The notes under the pieces were generated by a model. That model had not been told where the DNA came from. It saw nothing but the letters and a program-made list of their open reading frames with translations, and ran no database searches. Of a DNA stretch of 64,000 bases, positions 7,475-15,928 are shown in pieces. The DNA is from Acetomicrobium thermoterrenum DSM 13490. GTDB taxonomy: Bacteria; Synergistota; Synergistia; Synergistales; Acetomicrobiaceae. The stretch covers positions 1-64,000 of the forward strand of contig NZ_FNPD01000010.1 of NCBI RefSeq assembly GCF_900107215.1, read 5' to 3'. The translations under genes and the position numbers were made by a program. Position 1 is the stretch's first letter. Every line of letters begins with the position of its first letter.

Positions 7475-8285
7475 GGGCAAAGGGCTTCACAGCGGAAGGG
7501 AGAGCGCTATTGCCTTGATTCCTTCCTATCGGGAAAGTGGTATAATGATCTGCGCTTCGAAGGGGAAAAATCTTTATCCCATCGGAGATTGTGAGCTTTT
7601 CTCGCCCGGCAGGTCTACCTGTCTGGTTTTGCCCGATGGCGAGATAATTTATACCGTGGAACATCTTCTGGCATCCCTTTATGGTATGGGTGTAGATGAT
7701 GCAGTTGTAGTTGTAGAGGGAGGAGAAGTCCCCATATTTGACGGCAGCGCCTTGCCATGGGCGGAGCGCATAAAAGATGTCGGTCTGGCGGAAAAGGATG
7801 ACGGCGAAGAAAGGCCCATAAATTTGTCATCTCCCCTGCTTGTGGAAGACGACGAGACTGGGGCGTGGGTTGCCTGCTTTCCCTCCGATGTTCTAAAAGT
7901 GAGCTATATAATATCCTTTGATAACGACTTCATAGGGACGCAGGTCTTTTCTTCAGTCGTAACGGAGGAGACTTTCCTTAAAGATTTTGCTCCTGCCAGG
8001 ACTTTCGTAAGGCTTGAAGATGTGGATGAGCTAAAAAAGCAGGGTTTGGCCTTAGGCGGTAGCCTGGACAATGCATTGGTGTTCGATGATAAGGGATTGG
8101 TAAACGATACTTTCTTGCGCTTTGAAAACGAATGCGTCAGGCACAAGGCGGTGGATCTGCTGGGGGATCTGTCTTTAGTGGGCAAGTTCCTTTGTGCTCA
8201 CGTCGTTGGGTTTAAGGCTGGCCACAGGCTGCATTTGCGGATGGTGGAACGTTTAAAACGGTTGTGCAGAGGTGATATGAGTTGA
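7434..8285 (+). CDS. lpxC: LpxC, UDP-3-O-acyl-N-acetylglucosamine deacetylase
   Basis: LpxC is the zinc-dependent deacetylase that commits UDP-GlcNAc to lipid A synthesis. In this 283-residue protein the zinc ligands are visible: His77 in 'TVEHLL', and His237 and Asp241 in '[10 protein letters not shown]'. The C-terminal catalytic His (264) lies in 'GHRLHLR'. Length is slightly below the E. coli enzyme, mainly at the C-terminus. It is a true LpxC without the FabZ domain found in LpxC-FabZ fusions, since fabZ follows as a separate gene with a 4-base overlap. The order lpxD-lpxC-fabZ-lpxA places all early lipid A steps together. Confidence 0.97.
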   Translation: MAKRTTLRRTIEVKGKGLHSGRESAIALIPSYRESGIMICASKGKNLYPIGDCELFSPGRSTCLVLPDGEIIYTVEHLLASLYGMGVDDAVVVVEGGEVPIFDGSALPWAERIKDVGLAEKDDGEERPINLSSPLLVEDDETGAWVACFPSDVLKVSYIISFDNDFIGTQVFSSVVTEETFLKDFAPARTFVRLEDVDELKKQGLALGGSLDNALVFDDKGLVNDTFLRFENECVRHKAVDLLGDLSLVGKFLCAHVVGFKAGHRLHLRMVERLKRLCRGDMS

Positions 8286-8749
8286 CGATTGACGAGGATA
8301 AAATTGTTGATATTGATATCCATAAAATAATGAAGTGCCTTCCCCATCGCTATCCCTTTTTGCTTGTAGACAGGATTTTGGAGCTCGGCGAAGGGAAAAT
8401 AGTAGGGCTAAAAAATGTCACCATCAACGAGCCCTTCTTTCAGGGACATTTCCCCGATGAGCCTGTCATGCCGGGCGTGCTTGTCTTAGAGGCCATGGGT
8501 CAGGTCGCTGCCATGATGATAGTGCTCCGTCCGGACATGCAGGGGATGGTCACCTATTTGACGGGAGTGGATAAGGCCAGGTTCCGCAGGCCCGTGTGTC
8601 CTGGCGATCAGTTGATCACGGAAGCGCTGGTGTGTAAGCTAGGAGGGCGCGTTGGACAGGTTAAGGCCACGGCCAGGGTTAATGACGAAATGGCAGCCGA
8701 GGCGACGTTTAGCTTCGTGGTGGCCAAGAATTTATTACAGAAGGGGTAA
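8282..8749 (+). CDS. fabZ: FabZ, 3-hydroxyacyl-ACP dehydratase
   Basis: FabZ dehydrates beta-hydroxyacyl-ACP in fatty acid elongation and competes with LpxA/LpxD for the same hydroxyacyl-ACP. The 155-residue protein shows the single hot-dog fold with the catalytic His in '[13 protein letters not shown]' and the Glu-bearing helix in '[12 protein letters not shown]', plus the '[11 protein letters not shown]' signature. The start is a TTG at 8282 overlapping the lpxC stop in TTGA, with GAGGTGAT about a dozen bases upstream. Overlapping lpxC and adjoining lpxA ties fatty acid and lipid A synthesis in one transcript. Confidence 0.96.
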   Translation: MTIDEDKIVDIDIHKIMKCLPHRYPFLLVDRILELGEGKIVGLKNVTINEPFFQGHFPDEPVMPGVLVLEAMGQVAAMMIVLRPDMQGMVTYLTGVDKARFRRPVCPGDQLITEALVCKLGGRVGQVKATARVNDEMAAEATFSFVVAKNLLQKG

Positions 8750-8751
8750 CT

Positions 8752-9570
8752 ATGAGAGTGACAATACATCCAACGGCAATAGTCTCTCCCGAAGCGGAGT
8801 TGGGGGAAGGAGTGGTGATTGGGCCCTATAGCATAATAGAGCCCAAAGTTCGTATAGGGAGAAATACATACATTGGATCCTATGTCAGGATTCTAAGCAA
8901 CGTCGAAATAGGTAGCGACTGCAGGATATACGAAAACACCATACTTGGCGGCGAACCTCAGGATCACTCCTTCAAAGGCGAGATGACTAAGGTCATCATC
9001 GGCGATCGAACGATTATAAGAGAGAACGTTACCGTGCATCGTGCCACGGGAAAGAGCAATGTGACACGAATAGGTGACGACGTATTTTTGATGGAAGGCG
9101 TCCATGTCGGGCATAACGTTAAAATAGGAAACTACGTTACGGTGGCAAATAAAAGCGGACTTGCAGGGCATTGCGAAGTCGAAGATAACGCCAATTTGGG
9201 CGGAATGGTAGGTGTTCATCAGTTCGTAAAGATTGGTAAGTTGTGCATGGTTGGAGGCTTGTCAAAGGTCGTGAAGGATATTCCTCCCTTTACCCTGGCA
9301 GACGGGCGCCCGGCGAGGCTTTATGGTATAAACAGGATCGGTTTGCAGAGGGCCGGTTTCAATTCGACCCAGAGGGATCACGTAAAGAAAATATATAAAA
9401 GGCTTTACCATAACGATATTCCCTTGCGGCAGGCGCTGGATTTGATTCGCAGCGAAGACGTCGAGGATCCGATAGTCAGGGAAATCGTGAGCTTTTTCGA
9501 GAGATCGCGCAGAGGATTGGCGCCCTGGCCGAGAGTGCGTCCTACGTGGGAGATGTCGAATGATGATTAA
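8752..9570 (+). CDS. lpxA: LpxA, UDP-N-acetylglucosamine acyltransferase
   Basis: LpxA performs the first lipid A step, moving a hydroxyacyl chain from ACP to the 3-OH of UDP-GlcNAc. The 272-residue protein begins with hexapeptide repeats of the left-handed beta-helix ('IHPTAIVSPEAELGEG'). It contains the family loop 'GGEPQDHSFKGE', the catalytic His pair in 'EGVHVGHNVKIGN', and 'GGMVGVHQFVKIG'. A helical C-terminal domain with 'NRIGLQRAGF' follows, as in all LpxA. Its end overlaps kdsC by 11 bases. Confidence 0.97.
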   Translation: MRVTIHPTAIVSPEAELGEGVVIGPYSIIEPKVRIGRNTYIGSYVRILSNVEIGSDCRIYENTILGGEPQDHSFKGEMTKVIIGDRTIIRENVTVHRATGKSNVTRIGDDVFLMEGVHVGHNVKIGNYVTVANKSGLAGHCEVEDNANLGGMVGVHQFVKIGKLCMVGGLSKVVKDIPPFTLADGRPARLYGINRIGLQRAGFNSTQRDHVKKIYKRLYHNDIPLRQALDLIRSEDVEDPIVREIVSFFERSRRGLAPWPRVRPTWEMSNDD

Positions 9571-10027
9571 GCTTTTGGCCATGGACGTGGATGGTACCCT
9601 GACCGACGGATCGGTATATATGGACGGAGAGGGACACGAATTCAAGCGCTTCGATATCCAGGATGGAATGGGCATTGCTCTCTTAAGGCGCGAGGGCATA
9701 GAAATAGCTTTAATAAGCGGCCGTTTTTCAGCGTCGACGGATCAGCGGGCCAAGGATCTGGGGATTTCTTTGGTCTTTAACGGCGTAAGGGATAAATTAG
9801 GCACCTTGAAGTCCTTAACCGAAAAATTGGGCTTGAGAGATGAGGAGGTAGCCTATATAGGTGACGACGTAAACGACATAGACTGTATCAAGTGGGCAGG
9901 CCTTGGCATTGCCGTTGCTAACGCGAGGCCTGAAGTCCTGGAAGCGGCCGGCTATATTACCAGGTCTTCTGGCGGCATGGGAGCTGTGAGGGAAGTGGCC
10001 GATTTATTGCTGAAAGAAGGAGTGTAG
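9560..10027 (+). CDS. kdsC: KdsC, Kdo-8-phosphate phosphatase
   Basis: KdsC releases phosphate from Kdo-8-phosphate to give Kdo, between KdsA and KdsB. The 155-residue protein is a C0-type HAD phosphatase without cap: the nucleophile motif is 'MDVDGTLTDG', the second motif 'LISGR', and the Mg-binding motif 'IGDDVNDID'. The length matches the YrbI/KdsC family. It lies in the lipid A operon rather than with the other Kdo genes, which are 10 kb downstream. The start is one of two ATGs at 9560/9563 inside the lpxA end. Confidence 0.93.
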   Translation: MMIKLLAMDVDGTLTDGSVYMDGEGHEFKRFDIQDGMGIALLRREGIEIALISGRFSASTDQRAKDLGISLVFNGVRDKLGTLKSLTEKLGLRDEEVAYIGDDVNDIDCIKWAGLGIAVANARPEVLEAAGYITRSSGGMGAVREVADLLLKEGV

Positions 10028-10036
10028 TTAGAGGTT

Positions 10037-11146
10037 ATGGCTGAATTTCGCCTGAAATTTAGGTTATTGGATAAATTCATAATAACCGAATTTTATCCTA
10101 CTTTCGTTTTTGGAGTAATGGTCTTTACCGTGCTTTTGGTTGCCGGCGACTTGCTTTTTGATATCGCCGATTTGCTCATCCAAAGCAGGGTTCCCTTCAG
10201 CATAGTAACCAGGCTTTTCGTATACCGCCTGCCCGGCGTAATAGTTCTCACCTTGCCTATGGCGGCTTTGCTTGCCACGATACTGAGCTTCGGAAAGCTG
10301 GCAACGCAATCGGAGCTCACAGCCCTCAGGGCTTCGGGGATTAGTTTTTATCGCATACTGCGCCCTGTATTCCTTGCAAGTATTTTAATTGGCGGCTTTG
10401 CCCTCCTTCTCAACGAAACCTTGGTGCCTTTGGCCGATAGGGCTGCCGATAATATAATGCGATACGAAGTTGCCAGGCAGAAACCATCCCTGCTCAAGGA
10501 GCAGATGTTTTTAAAGGAGGAGAGGGATGGCGCTCTGTCGAGAGTGATCTATATAGGCAAGCTGTTTCCCCAGGAGGGCAACATGGATGACGTCCTCATC
10601 CAGGAGTTTGAGTCGGGAGAAATTACCCGCATCATGACGGCCAAAAACGGAGACTGGAAGGAGGGCCAATGGTGGCTTTACAACGGTCAGGTTTTTAATG
10701 TCACCAAGGAAGGATTCGTAGAGCCGCTCTTCAGTTTTGAAAAACAACAGCTGTCTCTGCCCCTGTCGCCTTCTCAAGTTGTAACGAGTTCGCAGGATCC
10801 GAAAAAAATGAGCGCCTTTGAACTGTATAACTATATAAAGCTCATGAATGTACAGGGTTCTGACGTGAATTCACTGTGGGTGCTGTTACACCTTAGGTTG
10901 GCCGTGCCCTGGGCAAGCGTGGTGCTGGCTTTGGTGGGAGCGTCCGTAGGAGCTGGAACAAGGAGGTCGGGCTCAGGAATGGGCATAGGGGTTTCTATCT
11001 TATTGGTTTTTGCCTACTATGTGTTCATGTCCTTCTGCCGTTCTCTGGGTCAGGGCGGTTATATTCCTCCCTTGTTGGCTGCCTGGATGCCCAACTTGAT
11101 TTTCCTTGCGTGTGGCGCCTTTATGGTTAAAGGGGCTAACAGGTGA
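10037..11146 (+). CDS. LptF/LptG-type permease of the lipopolysaccharide exporter
   Basis: The 369-residue protein matches the YjgP/YjgQ family. Three N-terminal membrane helices contain 'LLDKFIITEFYPTFVFG' and the cytoplasmic coupling region 'ELTALRASGISFYRILRP'. A periplasmic domain of about 170 residues (beta-jellyroll in the family) follows, then three C-terminal helices. LptF and LptG pull lipopolysaccharide from the inner membrane with the LptB ATPase. Only one such gene is present here and neither lptB nor lptA/lptC is nearby. It could be LptF, LptG or a homodimeric version; the sequence does not decide. Confidence 0.88.
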   Translation: MAEFRLKFRLLDKFIITEFYPTFVFGVMVFTVLLVAGDLLFDIADLLIQSRVPFSIVTRLFVYRLPGVIVLTLPMAALLATILSFGKLATQSELTALRASGISFYRILRPVFLASILIGGFALLLNETLVPLADRAADNIMRYEVARQKPSLLKEQMFLKEERDGALSRVIYIGKLFPQEGNMDDVLIQEFESGEITRIMTAKNGDWKEGQWWLYNGQVFNVTKEGFVEPLFSFEKQQLSLPLSPSQVVTSSQDPKKMSAFELYNYIKLMNVQGSDVNSLWVLLHLRLAVPWASVVLALVGASVGAGTRRSGSGMGIGVSILLVFAYYVFMSFCRSLGQGGYIPPLLAAWMPNLIFLACGAFMVKGANR

Positions 11147-11151
11147 AGACG

Positions 11152-11958
11152 ATGGACTGTAAAACTATAGCTCTTATAGCTGGAGACGGACAACTGCCAT
11201 TGGAAATTGCCCGCCGCCTTACCTGCAAAGGCTGCCCCCCTGTCGTATATTCTTTTGGAGAACATGCGGGGCGTCTTTCCAAGTATGCCCTGGAGTTGGT
11301 GAGGTTATCGGGGTTAAGTCTCGGCTTTTTGTTCGACGATATGAGATCTAGGGGTATTAAAGAAATAATAATGGCCGGGGTCGTTCCCAAAACGCTGATG
11401 TACCATCAGGGGCTACAGGATTCGAAGCTAAGGCAGCTGCTTAAAAAATTGCATTCCAGGGACGATCACAATCTTTTGGCCAATATCGTCTCCGCCTTCG
11501 AGGCCAGCGGTTTTCTCGTCGTCGGGTATAGGGATCTCATATCTGACTGGTTGGCGACGGAAGGGCACATAGCAGGCAGATATGTTACGGAGGAGGAGTT
11601 GGATGACGTAGATTACGGCAGGAAAGTCGCAAAAGCGCTTCTTCCCCTGTCGTTCGGCCAAACCCTGGTGATCCACAAAAGAGCTGTTGTTGCCGTAGAG
11701 GCCATGGAAGGGACGGACGCCATGCTGCTTCGAGCCGGCAGTTTGACAAGGGGCGGAATAGTTCTTAAAATGATGCGTCCCGATCAGGACGAACGTTACG
11801 ATTTGCCCACCGTGGGCATAAAAACCTTGCAGAACATGTCGAATGCCGGGCTCAAGTGTTTGGCAATCGAAGCGGACAGGACGATTATCATCGAACCCAA
11901 TGAGTTCAAACGTTATGCAGAAAGCTTCGATATCGCGGTTTTGGGGGTTAGACATTGA
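11152..11958 (+). CDS. lpxI: LpxI, UDP-2,3-diacylglucosamine pyrophosphatase
   Basis: LpxI hydrolyses UDP-2,3-diacylglucosamine to lipid X and UMP, replacing LpxH in bacteria that lack it. The 268-residue protein has the N-terminal 'LIAGDGQLPLEIAR', a central 'EIIMAGVVPK' and the C-terminal family signature 'RPDQDERYDLPTVGIKTLQN' that includes the catalytic region. No LpxH-like calcineurin phosphoesterase is seen in the window, so LpxI is the likely enzyme for this step. The ATG at 11152 fits the ribosome binding site AGGTGA at 11141; the GTG at 11143 overlaps the previous stop and is less likely. lpxB overlaps its end. Confidence 0.93.
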   Translation: MDCKTIALIAGDGQLPLEIARRLTCKGCPPVVYSFGEHAGRLSKYALELVRLSGLSLGFLFDDMRSRGIKEIIMAGVVPKTLMYHQGLQDSKLRQLLKKLHSRDDHNLLANIVSAFEASGFLVVGYRDLISDWLATEGHIAGRYVTEEELDDVDYGRKVAKALLPLSFGQTLVIHKRAVVAVEAMEGTDAMLLRAGSLTRGGIVLKMMRPDQDERYDLPTVGIKTLQNMSNAGLKCLAIEADRTIIIEPNEFKRYAESFDIAVLGVRH

Positions 11959-13058
11959 GTCTTTTTTTAAGTTGCGGCGAAGCCTCCGGAGACCATTATG
12001 CCGGGAGGCTTATAGAGGCCATTAAAAGCAAAATTGTCCCTGTCTGGGGTATGTTCGGCCCCGAAGGAACGATGGCCGGAGGCCATGCCCTGTGGGGTCT
12101 GGAGGAACTCCAGGTAATGGGCATCTCGGAAGCCTTTAGGGAGATTCCTAGGCTCATGCGTTTAAAAAACGCAATGGCCGATAGAGTCTTGAGTGAAATG
12201 CCTTCATGCGTGGTAGTTATAGATAGCCCTGATTATCATATCCCCCTGATTAAGGCCTTGAGGAAGAGGGGGTACGCTAAGCCCGTATTTTATGTCTCGC
12301 CTCCCACTGCCTGGGCCTGGCGAAGGGGCAGAGCCTCTGCGTTGAGGGATTTAAAGGTCGTTTGTCTTCCCCTCTTCGAGATGGAACACCTTTTTTATAA
12401 ACAAAGGGGCGTGGAAAGTCATTGGACAGGCCATCCCCTCCTCGACGACCTGTCGGGCTACGTTCCAAAGGAAAGGGTGTTGAAAAATACTGACGCTTCG
12501 CCCATAGCGGCACTTTTGCCGGGAAGCAGGTCAAGCGAAACGAGGCGTCTTGCTCCTGTTTTAAAGGATGCCGGTTTAATGCTTCAAGAGATGGGATATC
12601 ATCCGGTAATTTCCATAGCGAAAAACCTATCTGCTCGAGACAGGGAAATGATAAAAAGCATATGCCATCCTCTGACTTTCTTTGAGGGCAAAGGGGTGGA
12701 TTTAATTTCCCAATCACAAATTGTTGTCGGAGCTTGCGGCACTGCTGCGGTAGAAGCGATGATGTTCGATAAGTTCATGGTGGTCCTATATAAGGCGTCG
12801 CTTTTGAGTTATATAGTTTTTAAGGTCATGGTTAAGACAAAGTGGGTGTCCATGCCAAACGTTTTGCTCCGGCGGGAGGTATATCCAGAATTGTTGCAGG
12901 GCAAGGCAAATGTAGGTGCGATAAAAAGGGCGATATGTATGTACCTGGAAAATTCCGCAAAAATACATACGGATTTGCTAGAAGCGAAAAATAAAATGGG
13001 AAGAAGGGGAGCTTATCGGCTCTGGGCCGATGTCATTCTCGAAAGGGTAGGAAGATGA
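11955..13058 (+). CDS. lpxB: LpxB, lipid-A-disaccharide synthase
   Basis: LpxB joins lipid X to UDP-diacylglucosamine to make the tetra-acyl disaccharide. The 367-residue GT-B protein (family GT19) starts with the hallmark 'SCGEASGDHYAG', has 'VSPPTAWAWRRGR' and 'WTGHPLLDD', the phosphate-binding 'LLPGSRSSE', and 'VGACGTAAVEAM' in the C-terminal Rossmann domain. The TTG start overlaps the lpxI stop in TTGA. This protein carries the canonical LpxB motifs, so the two other LpxB-like proteins in this window (next gene and the LpxK fusion) are additional rather than replacements. Confidence 0.95.
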   Translation: MSLFLSCGEASGDHYAGRLIEAIKSKIVPVWGMFGPEGTMAGGHALWGLEELQVMGISEAFREIPRLMRLKNAMADRVLSEMPSCVVVIDSPDYHIPLIKALRKRGYAKPVFYVSPPTAWAWRRGRASALRDLKVVCLPLFEMEHLFYKQRGVESHWTGHPLLDDLSGYVPKERVLKNTDASPIAALLPGSRSSETRRLAPVLKDAGLMLQEMGYHPVISIAKNLSARDREMIKSICHPLTFFEGKGVDLISQSQIVVGACGTAAVEAMMFDKFMVVLYKASLLSYIVFKVMVKTKWVSMPNVLLRREVYPELLQGKANVGAIKRAICMYLENSAKIHTDLLEAKNKMGRRGAYRLWADVILERVGR

Positions 13059-14161
13059 AGTACGTATATATACTCAGCAACGGACCTGGAGAGCTGTGGG
13101 ATTGGGCCAGACCTGTGGCATATGAATTGGCAAAAAACGAAATTAAGCCCCTTCTTTGGTTGTTGCCCTGTCAGTACGCTTCGGGTATGGAGCGCGCTTG
13201 CGCCGAGTTAATTCCCTTTCATGACGTTATAGGTCCCTACAATTGGGCGAAGACCTTTGCCGAGATGAGGAAGGCGAAGGACGTGGGCCTGGTAATGCAG
13301 TTAGGCGGTGACCTAATGTTTGGAAGGTTTTTGTCTAAGACCTCAGGGGCCAAGCTTTTTTGTTATACCTACGGTAAGAAAAGAGGTTTGCCAAAATGTT
13401 CTAAGGTGTTCACCGCCTACCAGGTAATGGCAAGGAGCATCAAGGGCGATGGAGTATGCCCCCATGTCATCGGAGACCTGGTCGCCGATTCTTTGAAGTT
13501 AAATTCCGTGCCGTTTGGCGGGGATGAATTGTCGCCCAAGGGATCGTCATCCTCAAGAAGGGTGGCCTTTTTCCCCGGAAGCAGATTCTCCATAAGAAGG
13601 AAAGCGTTGCCTTTCCTGCATGAGGTTTGCTTGTACCTTAAGTCCGTCATGGACGTGGAAGTAGTGACGTTGCTTTCGCCCTTTTCATTGAACGATGAAG
13701 TGTATGCTTGGAAGGAAGCGGGGTTAAACCCAAGAAGACAGCCCGCATCTACAGTATTGAAAGGCGTAGATTTGGCATTGACGCAACCGGGCACTAATAC
13801 TCTGGAGCTTCTTTATTTGAAAGTCCCCACATTGGTGGCCGTTCCGTACGCATTTTTGAGCGATATACCCTTTAGCGGATTTAAGGGGGCACTGCTTCGC
13901 TTGCCTTGGATCAAAGGCAGGGTTTTCGATCTTTTATCGAAAAAGAGAGGCATGCTTTCCTGGCCCAACAAGATACTGGGAAGAGAATTAATGCCCGAGC
14001 TGGTCGGAGATTTTACGCCAAAGCAGATTGCAGAGGCCATGGCTCGTTTTTTAAAGGACGACACCTGGCTTAAAGAAACTTCTGCATCTATGGACAGATT
14101 TTCGCCCGCGAGGGGGGCTTCTAAAAAATTGGTCGAGGAGATAAAACAATGTCTCGTTTGA
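13055..14161 (+). CDS. LpxB-like GT-B protein of unknown function
   Basis: The 368-residue protein has a GT-B layout similar to LpxB but different motifs. The N-terminus reads 'YILSNGPGELWDWARP' where LpxB has its GEASGD loop. The second half has 'FFPGSRFSIRR' and 'LTQPGTNTLELLYLKVP', corresponding to the GSR phosphate loop and the 'GTATLE' nucleotide-binding turn. It probably uses or binds a UDP-sugar or a lipid A intermediate, but substrate and product are unknown. It overlaps lpxB by 4 bases and msbA by 13, so it is made together with the enzyme before and the flippase after it. A modification of the lipid A disaccharide before export is a reasonable inference. Confidence 0.8.
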   Translation: MKYVYILSNGPGELWDWARPVAYELAKNEIKPLLWLLPCQYASGMERACAELIPFHDVIGPYNWAKTFAEMRKAKDVGLVMQLGGDLMFGRFLSKTSGAKLFCYTYGKKRGLPKCSKVFTAYQVMARSIKGDGVCPHVIGDLVADSLKLNSVPFGGDELSPKGSSSSRRVAFFPGSRFSIRRKALPFLHEVCLYLKSVMDVEVVTLLSPFSLNDEVYAWKEAGLNPRRQPASTVLKGVDLALTQPGTNTLELLYLKVPTLVAVPYAFLSDIPFSGFKGALLRLPWIKGRVFDLLSKKRGMLSWPNKILGRELMPELVGDFTPKQIAEAMARFLKDDTWLKETSASMDRFSPARGASKKLVEEIKQCLV

Positions 14162-15921
14162 AGGATAAATTCTTGAACGTTGCTTCTGGAAATACCTATT
14201 TGCGCTTGGTGCGATACTTAAGGCCATACCTTGGGAGACTGTTTGCTGCCATAGCGTGCATGACCTTATCTTCCATTATGGCTGTGCTGCCTCCTTGGCT
14301 GTTGAAGAACATCGTCGATGACGTCTTGATACGAAAAGACCTCTTTATGCTAAACTTTCTTGCCTTGGGGATAGTATTAATCTACCTTTGCAAGGCAGTC
14401 TTTTCTTACGGGCAGACTTATCTGATGAACTGGGTAGGGCAGAAGGTGATAATGGATATTAGGGTCCAACTTTACGACCACATGCAGAAAATGTCCTTTC
14501 GCTATCTCTACAAGTCGCGGATCGGCGATTTGATTTCCCGAATCACCAATGACGTTATGATACTCCAAAACTTGGTAACTAACGTTATTATCGATTTGGT
14601 CGTTCATAGCATAACCTTCGTTGCCGTGATAATATTTTTACTCATTTTGAACTGGCGACTTGCAGTGATTACCTTTGTAGTCCTGCCCATCACGGCCTAT
14701 GTTTTAAACGTGGCCTCGAAAAAGTTGCGCGTGGTAGGTTACGAGATACAGGAAGAGCTGGGTAGAGTGGTTGCCATAGCCCAGGAAGCGCTCTCTGCGA
14801 TAAGGATAGTCAGATCCTTCGCCACTGAAGACGAGGAGCTGGATAAGTTTAAGGGGCAAAATAAATCGAACTTTAGGGCGCTCATGCATGGCATGCAAAT
14901 TCATGCTTTTTTGGAAGGAGCTGTCGAGGTCATATTGATAGGAGCCCTTGCCCTGATTTTATGGATCGGCGGAAGGGACGTAGTGGCGGGAAGGGCCACG
15001 CCGGGTGAGCTGATTGCCTTCATCGGTTATCTTGGCCTGTTAGTGCAGCCTGTCAGAGTGTTGAGCAAAGTGGTCTCGGGAGTGCAGAGGGGTCTGGCGG
15101 CCGCCGACAGGATATTTGAAGTTCTGAACGTTTCGACGGAGGTACGCCCCCCCAGGTCGCCTGCCGTGTTAAAGGATGTCAAGGGCATGATCGATTTTGA
15201 GGATATCTATTTTGCCTACGAGGATGAAAATTGGATTTTAAGGGGCATAAATCTTCACATCTGTCCGGGGGAAAAAGTGGCGATCGTGGGTCATACGGGG
15301 GCCGGGAAGTCCACCTTGGTCGACCTGATACCCAGGTTTTACGACCCGAATCAGGGATGCGTCAGGATAGATGGTCATGATGTAAGACAGCTCGATTTGA
15401 AGACCCTTAGAAGGCACATTGGAATAGTACCGCAAGATCCCGTTCTCCTTAAAGGTTCCATAGCCTACAACATTGCTTACGGATGCCCCTGGGCCTCCCG
15501 CGAAGACATCGTGGAGGCGGCGGACAGGGCAGGCATACTCGACTTCGTCAAGAGCTTGCCAAGGGGCTTCGATACCGAGGTCGGAGAGCGGGGGGTCACT
15601 TTAAGTGGCGGGCAACGTCAGCGCATCGCTATTGCGAGGGCCATCGTGAGAAATCCCAGAATACTCATAATGGATGAAGCGACATCTTCTTTGGATGCCG
15701 CTATGGAACAGCATATTCATGAATCCATGCAAAGGGCTATGGAGGGGAGGACTTCTCTGATCATTGCACACAGGCTCTCTACGGTCAGAAACGCCGATCG
15801 CATCATAGTGTTGGAGAAAGGCGAAATTGTCGAAGAAGGCGACCACGATACCCTGCTCAAACGGGAAGGAGTGTACGCAAATCTCTACTCTCTCCAAATG
15901 GGCGAAAAATCCAGAGCTTAA
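14149..15921 (+). CDS. msbA: MsbA-type lipid A flippase, ABC exporter
   Basis: This 590-residue half-transporter has six N-terminal membrane helices (residues about 20-320) and a C-terminal ATPase. The Walker A is 'GHTGAGKST' (about residue 380), the signature 'LSGGQRQRIAIARA', the Walker B 'ILIMDEATSSLD', and the H-loop 'IIAHRLSTV'. As a homodimer it would flip core lipid A to the periplasmic face of the inner membrane. The position at the end of the lipid A operon supports MsbA rather than a drug exporter. Its stop lies 7 bases from the end of a convergent gene. Confidence 0.9.
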   Translation: MSRLKDKFLNVASGNTYLRLVRYLRPYLGRLFAAIACMTLSSIMAVLPPWLLKNIVDDVLIRKDLFMLNFLALGIVLIYLCKAVFSYGQTYLMNWVGQKVIMDIRVQLYDHMQKMSFRYLYKSRIGDLISRITNDVMILQNLVTNVIIDLVVHSITFVAVIIFLLILNWRLAVITFVVLPITAYVLNVASKKLRVVGYEIQEELGRVVAIAQEALSAIRIVRSFATEDEELDKFKGQNKSNFRALMHGMQIHAFLEGAVEVILIGALALILWIGGRDVVAGRATPGELIAFIGYLGLLVQPVRVLSKVVSGVQRGLAAADRIFEVLNVSTEVRPPRSPAVLKDVKGMIDFEDIYFAYEDENWILRGINLHICPGEKVAIVGHTGAGKSTLVDLIPRFYDPNQGCVRIDGHDVRQLDLKTLRRHIGIVPQDPVLLKGSIAYNIAYGCPWASREDIVEAADRAGILDFVKSLPRGFDTEVGERGVTLSGGQRQRIAIARAIVRNPRILIMDEATSSLDAAMEQHIHESMQRAMEGRTSLIIAHRLSTVRNADRIIVLEKGEIVEEGDHDTLLKREGVYANLYSLQMGEKSRA

Positions 15922-15928
15922 TTGATCC

